24,622 nt of DNA from a virus, in the IMG/VR virus record IMGVR_UViG_3300031746_000164, positions 1 to 24,622 of that record, one strand, 5' to 3'. Position 1 is the stretch's first letter, and the number at the start of each line of letters is the position of its first letter. The notes beneath the pieces were generated by a model that made no database searches, was not told the DNA's origin, and saw nothing but the letters and a program-made list of their open reading frames with translations. Shown piece after piece: positions 19,770-24,622 of this stretch. Position numbers and translations under genes: made by a program.

Positions 19770-20265
19770 GAGTATGAAAGAGGGTGTGGAGAGGCCAGCC
19801 GCAGGCTCGCCTTGGTATCTCATATTTGAGGCGCTAGGGCTGGAGCAGTACGATGAATTAAGGCTGCTGCCAGAGAACTCGCCGCGTGTGCTGGTCATCT
19901 GTCGTGGCGGCAACTCCCGCTCCGTGGGCCTGTCGTTTCTTCTGAAGTACAAGTACAGCGTAGACGCGCTGTCGGCCAGCCTGGAGAAGAACTCAACAGA
20001 GACGCTTCGCCTGCTGTGTGACTGGGCCGACAAAGTAGTCCTCGTGGAAGGGTGGATGTACGAGCCGTTGACCAACTGGCTTCCATATGTCAGCCGCAGC
20101 AAGTTCCTGATCTTCGATGTCGGTGGGGATTGGGGAGCAAATGGTATGAGTGTGGAGCGGTTGGTCGAGTTCGACTCTCGTATCCAGGAGGTCCTGTCTA
20201 AGCTACCAAAGGCTCATATTGAGCTTGAGCCGTGGTCCCGGAGGTTTAAGCTTATAGAAGACTAA
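19762..20265 (+). CDS. Low-molecular-weight phosphatase-like protein (167 aa)
   Basis: VLVICRGGNSRSVG has a CX5R P-loop (Cys 47, Arg 53) on a beta-strand, as in low-molecular-weight and other cysteine phosphatases. Further on, LCDWADKVVLVE (about 87-98) resembles the 'WADlIlvM' strand of the same fold. The gene overlaps the preceding one by 8 bases and has GGGAG upstream. Typical members dephosphorylate phosphotyrosine or arsenate. Within this cluster a phosphate on a nucleotide, sugar or protein could be the target. A plausible but unproven role is clearing a phosphorylated intermediate of base modification. The late catalytic Asp of true LMW-PTPs cannot be placed with certainty. Confidence 0.65.
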   Translation: MGKSMKEGVERPAAGSPWYLIFEALGLEQYDELRLLPENSPRVLVICRGGNSRSVGLSFLLKYKYSVDALSASLEKNSTETLRLLCDWADKVVLVEGWMYEPLTNWLPYVSRSKFLIFDVGGDWGANGMSVERLVEFDSRIQEVLSKLPKAHIELEPWSRRFKLIED

Positions 20266-20283
20266 AGTAGAGGGGGAACAAAC

Positions 20284-20754
20284 GTGAGAGCAATAACGCC
20301 TGAAAGATTCAAGGAACTGTACGAACTGGCAAAGCAGAGAGCCAGCGTGCGGAGTGTAGGGCTCGCCGCGTGGGAAGAGGTTTTTCATGACGGCTACACT
20401 TGTGCGATGTATGACGTTGCCGCCATCCCTACACTGAGGTCCGAGGACGACTTCAGCTTTTCCAGGGTCTGTGGTATCCTGGCCCTGATCGAAGCCAAGA
20501 AAGGGAGATACTACCAAGCGTCTTGGCAGCGACGCGGCCTGGATTCTGCATACGAAAATATCCGCCGCAAGTTCGACCGTCTGGAAGTTCTCGTTGCGGC
20601 GCTCAAAGCCGGGGAAGGCACAGGCAGCCAGTCCGAGAATATCCTGGAAACGCTCGGAGACGCTGCTGTCTATGCCATCAAGACTATCGTTCTGCTCAGT
20701 GAAGCAGACCCCAACGAATTGCAGAAGTGGCTTGAGGAGGTCCGCCAGATATGA
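20284..20754 (+). CDS. MazG-like nucleotide-modification-associated protein (DUF1599/NMAD1-like, 156 aa)
   Basis: The segment EAKKGRYYQASWQRRG (70-85), RRKFDRLEVL (94-103) and ENILETLGDAAVYAIKTIVLL (118-139) follows the pattern 'K..DYG.SWr.rg...i..K..Rl...........e.l.D...YA' of the DUF1599/nucleotide-modification-associated domain, which belongs to the MazG/all-alpha NTP pyrophosphohydrolase fold. Such proteins are found with phage base-modification genes and may remove the unmodified competing nucleotide. The GTG start at 20284 follows AGAGGGGG by about 8 bases. Metal-binding acidic residues are present but cannot be placed exactly. It overlaps the next gene by 4 bases. Confidence 0.7.
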   Translation: MRAITPERFKELYELAKQRASVRSVGLAAWEEVFHDGYTCAMYDVAAIPTLRSEDDFSFSRVCGILALIEAKKGRYYQASWQRRGLDSAYENIRRKFDRLEVLVAALKAGEGTGSQSENILETLGDAAVYAIKTIVLLSEADPNELQKWLEEVRQI

Positions 20755-21710
20755 AACCAAAGCCGACGAAAGGTGTAGATGTGGCCCGCGTCTTGGTAAC
20801 GGGTGCTACTAGCTTCCTAGGCTGGAATGTCGTCATGGAGCTGGTGAAGCGAGGTTTCTGGGTGCGCGCTGCCGACTTACCCGAAGCCGACTGGTCCGTC
20901 TACCCAGTATCTAAATTTCAGAAGGTAATCTATACAGATGGTGCTACTGTGGAACAGCTTCGGGGGCTGGTGGAGGGGGTGGGCTACGTGTTCCATTTCC
21001 ATGAGAGCCCATGGCTGGCTGGCGTCCCCCTCCACAAAGCAAGGAATGTGGATTACACGTTCAACCTCCTGTCCGCATGCCGCGTTGGCCGCCCGAAGTT
21101 CATATTTGCATCCACCAGCGAAGTCTACTCCCCGCGTAGACCGGATATGGTCAAGTTACCGAGGGTGGAGTTCGACCGCTTGGCCCCGGTCTCGTGGTTT
21201 GGGATAACTAAGCTCATGGCCGAGCAGTGGGTACAACAATGGACAGGATTCGGGGTCGCTGGCCTCTCACCCGTCACCTTACGCTATTTCTGCCTATATG
21301 GTCCTGGGCAAAAGACGGGGGTTGTCCCGACGATGATAACTCAGATACAATCCAGGCTGCCTGTGGCGATCGACGCTGCGAACCCCTCGGCGGACTACGT
21401 GTATATCCAGGACGCCGTTGACGCTTCGATAGCGGCCATGAAAGGCCCGCCAGGAGCTATCGTGAATGTGGGTTCCGGTAAGCAGTACACAGATAGGACT
21501 GTAGTTCAGAAGCTCGCCAAGCTCCTGGGCACTACAGTGGCCGTAGCTATACCTGCGGCGGGCAACGCTGTTCAGTATGGCGCGGCCAGCCTGACCTTTG
21601 CTGCCAAGGCTCTGAAATATCATCCAAAGGTTTCCATCGGCGAGGGCCTGGCAGCCACAGTCTCTGAATGGATGAGTCGGCCATTGGAGCGTATCCATGC
21701 GAGTGGATGA
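20751..21710 (+). CDS. NAD(P)-dependent epimerase/dehydratase-like protein with altered active site (319 aa)
   Basis: The Rossmann motif VLVTGATSFLG (14-24) and later STSEVYSP, LRYFCLYGPGQ, YVYIQDAVDA and IVNVGSG are typical of extended short-chain dehydrogenases that act on NDP-sugars. The catalytic YXXXK motif instead reads FGITK (Phe 150, Lys 154), so the usual Tyr is missing. The length is normal for the family. Genes of this kind make the sugar donor for glycosyltransferases, which fits two such enzymes upstream. With the Tyr lost, it may be a binding protein, use another residue, or do a reaction that does not need this Tyr. The start is in ATGA overlap with the gene before. Confidence 0.85.
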   Translation: MKPKPTKGVDVARVLVTGATSFLGWNVVMELVKRGFWVRAADLPEADWSVYPVSKFQKVIYTDGATVEQLRGLVEGVGYVFHFHESPWLAGVPLHKARNVDYTFNLLSACRVGRPKFIFASTSEVYSPRRPDMVKLPRVEFDRLAPVSWFGITKLMAEQWVQQWTGFGVAGLSPVTLRYFCLYGPGQKTGVVPTMITQIQSRLPVAIDAANPSADYVYIQDAVDASIAAMKGPPGAIVNVGSGKQYTDRTVVQKLAKLLGTTVAVAIPAAGNAVQYGAASLTFAAKALKYHPKVSIGEGLAATVSEWMSRPLERIHASG

Positions 21711-24318
21711 AGCGTGCGAGCGTTGCGGCTTGTACAAGACTTGCAAAAGTCCCTTCATGCCGGTGACGGGTGCCGAGCGCCCCGTATATCTCTTCGTTGG
21801 GGAGGGACCCGGTGCTGACGAAGATACGCTGAATATGGCTTTCGTCGGTGACTCCGGGGAACTGCTCCGAGAAGACATCGAATCTTCTGGTATCCCATTG
21901 GACAAGTGCGCCTTCACGAACAGCGTCCGCTGCCGTCCACCGAATAACGATATCAAGTTCCAGCCTCGCTGCGTAGAGTTCTGCCGTCCTAAGCTGCTGC
22001 GAGAGATACATGCCCTGAACCCACGAGTGGTCACCCTTCTGGGCAATACGGCTATAGACGCCGTGGGCCATCTTCGTGGAGTCACCAAGCTGAACGGGGA
22101 GGTATTCCAGGCCAACGGTCGGTACTACGTCATCAGTGTTCATCCATCGTATGCCTTGCGTGGCACGCAGGAGGGGGACAACACAAAGAGGGCTATGCTG
22201 CGCCAAGCCCTGTCCAATGTTTCTGGAGTACTGAAGCAAGGCAAGTCGGGGAAGAAGAAGCACTACATTGTTGTCCGGGACAAGCGGACACTGTACGAGG
22301 TTGTTGACCACCTGAAGAAGCAGAAAGAGCTGGCGACTGATATTGAGTCCTCGTCATTATCTCCGTATGCCATACATGTCAAGCCCGCTGTCGGCTGTGT
22401 CGGCTTCTCGTGGGAACCGTACCATGCTGCTTGTCTTCCAGTACATGCTAGGGTGGGGGAGAAGATACCTGTCCGTTCGGAGGAGATGCTGGAAGCCATC
22501 AAGGAGCTTTGGGAAGACAAGGCCATCAGGTACATCCTCCACTTCGGGAAATTCGACTACCTCTATATGCTTGTGCTGGAAGGAATCCTTCTGGAGAACT
22601 ACTGGTTCGACACGGGACAGGCTAGCTACGTGCTGGACGAGCGTAAGGGCATCCATGCATTGAAGCATTGGGCGTGGAAGCTGGAGCGTGGTGGGTATGA
22701 ACTGCCATTGCGGGACTACCAGCGAGTGCATCCTGAAGAGCACATGAACCTAGTCCCTGGTAGCATACTGTACCCCTACAACATGGAGGACTGCGACGTT
22801 ACGGGGGTCCTCAAGGGCGATCTGTTTCCTAAGCTGAAGGAGCAGGGATTGTACGACAGGCCGTTCCGCTTCCCACAGATGTGGAATAACTGGCTTGCGG
22901 CCATGCTGGAGATCGCTGGCATTCGCATAGACCTGGCGCGCAACGCAGAACTCTTGGAGGAGTTCCCTGAGAAGATACGTGGCCTTGACAAGCAAGTCCG
23001 ACGCTTCCCCGCCGTCGCGGAGTACGAGCAACAGCGATATCGAAAGCTGATGGAGGCCGAGTACGAGCGGGTGTCTGCTTATAAGCGGCCTTTGGCTCCG
23101 GAGAAGGTGAAGGCCCGCGTCTTGGAGCTGACGAAGAACCACTTCGAGCCTTGCAAGTTCACTTCGCCGGACGTCGTGCGGGAGATCATATTTGATGTGC
23201 TAGGCTATGAGCCTCTGTGGGCTACGAAGAAGGGGGACAAGCCTAGCGCCGAGCGTGAAGTCCTGGAGAAGCTGGCAGCAAAGCACCCGAAGGACAAGTT
23301 CCTGCCTCTGCTCGTAGAACGGCGATCGTCGTCTTCATCGTTCAGTAAGTATGTGGCGCCGATTCACGGCTGGGTACTTTCGGATGGCCGCAGTCATAGC
23401 GACTTCAACCCCGCCAGCCAGAAAACGGGCCGTGTCAACAGCTCTAAGCCAGACCACGAGAACCTGCCTAAGCGTCAGAAGATAGCGCCGGTGTTACGTA
23501 GCCAGTTCGTAAGCTCTGGTGACGGTTGGTTCTTGTTGGAAGGTGACGAGAAGCAGGGTGAGCTCAGGCTGATGGCCGACCGCTCCCAGGACAAGAATCT
23601 TGTCCACGAGTTCAATTCCGGTATAGATCCGCACCGGATGGCCGCTGCCAAGTGCTACACAGCCATGCTCGGCCGGGAAGTGAAGTATGAAGACGTCACC
23701 AAAGACCAGCGCAATAATGCTAAGAACGCGGTTTCCTTCGGTATCATCTATGGCAGAGGGGATGAGTCTCTGTCCGCGGATTTAGGTCTCACGTTGGTGC
23801 AAGGCAAGAAGCTGCGTGCTGGCTACTTTGAGCACTACCATGGCGTCGCTGCCTATATCGAAGCCGAGACAGAGAGGCTGCCGAAGGTAGGAGTGGCTAT
23901 CTCCCACTTCAATAGGCATAGGCGCTTGCGTCCTGCTATAGATGACGAAAGGCCGGGGGTAAGAAACGAAGCAATCAGAGAGGGTATCAATGCCCCCATC
24001 CAGGGGGACTTGAGTGATGTAGTTTGGACAGCAGGCCACCGCTTGAGGAAGTGGATGCTGAAGTACCACTTCAAGAGTAAGATCGTCATCATCAACCACG
24101 ACGCCATCATCGGTGATATATGGCACAAGGAACTCCAGGACGTGATCGAGATGCAGTACAAGTTCATGACCGACCGCGAGTTCCTTCGCAAGATGACCGG
24201 CTGGTACTGTTCTGTTCCCTTTGACGTGGACTTCACTCTGGGCGCGTCCTTGGCAAATCCAGTGGAGCTGGTAGCCAAGAAGCCGGGTGAGTTCATCATA
24301 CCGCCGCAATTTAACTAG
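21697..24318 (+). CDS. Uracil-DNA-glycosylase / family A DNA polymerase fusion (873 aa)
   Basis: Residues 1-175 match family 4-type uracil-DNA glycosylases: Cys 7, 10, 16 and 92/96 for a [4Fe-4S] cluster, GEGPGADED (35-43), TNSVRCRPPNN and HPSYALR (149-155). A 3'-5' exonuclease domain follows: DIE at 215-217, HFGKFDYLYM and YNMEDCDVT. The polymerase part has motif A GDEKQGELRLMADRS (about 615), motif B RNNAKNAVSFGIIYG (about 670-684) and motif C INHDAII (His-Asp-Ala at 801-803, where His-Asp-Glu is usual). A UDG-like domain on a family A polymerase is, as I recall, also found in hydroxymethyluracil phages such as SPO1, which fits the upstream cluster. It should be the replicative polymerase. 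The start overlaps the epimerase gene by 14 bases. Confidence 0.92.
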   Translation: MRVDEACERCGLYKTCKSPFMPVTGAERPVYLFVGEGPGADEDTLNMAFVGDSGELLREDIESSGIPLDKCAFTNSVRCRPPNNDIKFQPRCVEFCRPKLLREIHALNPRVVTLLGNTAIDAVGHLRGVTKLNGEVFQANGRYYVISVHPSYALRGTQEGDNTKRAMLRQALSNVSGVLKQGKSGKKKHYIVVRDKRTLYEVVDHLKKQKELATDIESSSLSPYAIHVKPAVGCVGFSWEPYHAACLPVHARVGEKIPVRSEEMLEAIKELWEDKAIRYILHFGKFDYLYMLVLEGILLENYWFDTGQASYVLDERKGIHALKHWAWKLERGGYELPLRDYQRVHPEEHMNLVPGSILYPYNMEDCDVTGVLKGDLFPKLKEQGLYDRPFRFPQMWNNWLAAMLEIAGIRIDLARNAELLEEFPEKIRGLDKQVRRFPAVAEYEQQRYRKLMEAEYERVSAYKRPLAPEKVKARVLELTKNHFEPCKFTSPDVVREIIFDVLGYEPLWATKKGDKPSAEREVLEKLAAKHPKDKFLPLLVERRSSSSSFSKYVAPIHGWVLSDGRSHSDFNPASQKTGRVNSSKPDHENLPKRQKIAPVLRSQFVSSGDGWFLLEGDEKQGELRLMADRSQDKNLVHEFNSGIDPHRMAAAKCYTAMLGREVKYEDVTKDQRNNAKNAVSFGIIYGRGDESLSADLGLTLVQGKKLRAGYFEHYHGVAAYIEAETERLPKVGVAISHFNRHRRLRPAIDDERPGVRNEAIREGINAPIQGDLSDVVWTAGHRLRKWMLKYHFKSKIVIINHDAIIGDIWHKELQDVIEMQYKFMTDREFLRKMTGWYCSVPFDVDFTLGASLANPVELVAKKPGEFIIPPQFN

Positions 24319-24344
24319 GACGGCGTTTCATATAACGGAATGCA

Positions 24345-24622
24345 ATGCTAGACTCTATCCCAATCGTAGTCAGGCTTGACGCCAAGAGGGTGCATACAGC
24401 AGACCTCTTGAGAGAGCTTCGTGTCGATAAGTTCCACTTGGAGCGTGAGATATTGGAACAGGCCGGGAAGTACGCCTGGTGGGCCACCCTGTATTCCGAG
24501 GTCGAGGCCAAGTGCGAGCTACTCCGAGAGAAGCTGGAGGGCCTGGAGGCCAGGCTGGCACACAACTTCGTTGAGGGGAGTGAGGCAAAGCATCGTGTCA
24601 CGGATGTCAAATACTACGTCCG
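24345..24622 (+). CDS. Partial coiled-coil protein, cut by the window end
   Basis: From the ATG at 24345 the frame stays open to the end, giving 92 residues. After a short start (MLDSIPIVVRL) the protein is mostly helical, with heptad-like charged and Leu residues (LLRELRVDKFHLEREILEQ, YSEVEAKCELLREKLEGLEARL), then the beginning of another segment (HRVTDVKYYV). The pattern recalls small phage recombination-mediator or UvsY-like helical proteins, but this is only an impression. The upstream spacing (27 bases after the polymerase stop, weak GGA) fits the same operon. Confidence 0.55.
   Translation, partial: MLDSIPIVVRLDAKRVHTADLLRELRVDKFHLEREILEQAGKYAWWATLYSEVEAKCELLREKLEGLEARLAHNFVEGSEAKHRVTDVKYYV

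Noticed and set aside
1-24622. tRNA genes and CRISPR arrays
   Set aside because: No T-loop GTTCGA with flanking cloverleaf arms and no regularly spaced direct repeats were found. The repeated ATCCAAGAAGG units are irregularly spaced loops.
1-24622. Insertion sequences, integrase or attachment sites
   Set aside because: No transposase or recombinase motif and no terminal inverted repeats around any gene block were seen.

Overview
This window looks like part of the early/replication region of a large lytic tailed bacteriophage (dsDNA, roughly mid-50s %GC by eye). Every credible gene is on the + strand. Genes are packed with 1-17 base overlaps (ATGA/TGATG junctions) behind strong GGAGG-type ribosome binding sites. 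The content is phage-like: DnaB-type helicase, Dam-type methylase, TOPRIM primase, ATP-dependent DNA ligase, thymidylate-synthase family enzyme and a family A DNA polymerase. No capsid, tail, lysis or integration genes are visible. The host cannot be determined from the sequence.

Layout. 1-210: leader with inverted repeats. 211-4287: unknown protein, small membrane protein, helicase, adenine methylase and primase, forming a replication block. 4288-6663: an unusual stretch with two long non-coding regions (about 4400-4850 and 5960-6640) rich in stem-loops. Between them lie three small genes, two of which sit in matching hairpin-bracketed cassettes. 6664-12219: small phage proteins, a possible zinc metallopeptidase, a soluble FtsK-like ATPase, DNA ligase, small basic and zinc-binding proteins, and an HU-like protein. 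12220-12560: a third structured non-coding stretch. 12561-14844: a zinc-finger protein, a sigma-factor-like protein, and a highly charged Lys/Glu/Asp protein whose C-terminal domain duplicates the small gene at 5134.

14920-21710 is the most striking region, a near-continuous set of genes that fits a DNA base hypermodification pathway: a radical SAM/SPASM enzyme; a GT-A glycosyltransferase like the TET/GREB1-associated family; a GT-B glycosyltransferase; a stand-alone protein like the helical domain of 5-hydroxymethyl-dU DNA kinase / alpha-glutamyl-putrescinyl-thymine pyrophosphorylase; a thymidylate synthase homologue that keeps the uracil-reading Asn (so a TS or dUMP hydroxymethylase); a small CX5R phosphatase; a MazG-like nucleotide-modification-associated (DUF1599-type) protein; and an NDP-sugar epimerase/dehydratase-like protein. 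It is followed directly by a uracil-DNA-glycosylase/DNA polymerase I fusion. My inference is that the phage makes a 5-hydroxymethyluracil precursor, incorporates it, and then substitutes and/or glycosylates it on DNA. No TET/JBP oxygenase and no P-loop 5-hmdU kinase lie in the window, so the chemistry is probably not identical to the known ViI/M6 pathways.

The second notable item is the approximately 680-nt candidate RNA at 5960-6640. It has three hairpins with different stems presenting nearly the same 15-nt loop, and it ends in a roughly 24-bp near-perfect helix. All assignments rest on reading motifs and base pairing by eye; no database search was run.
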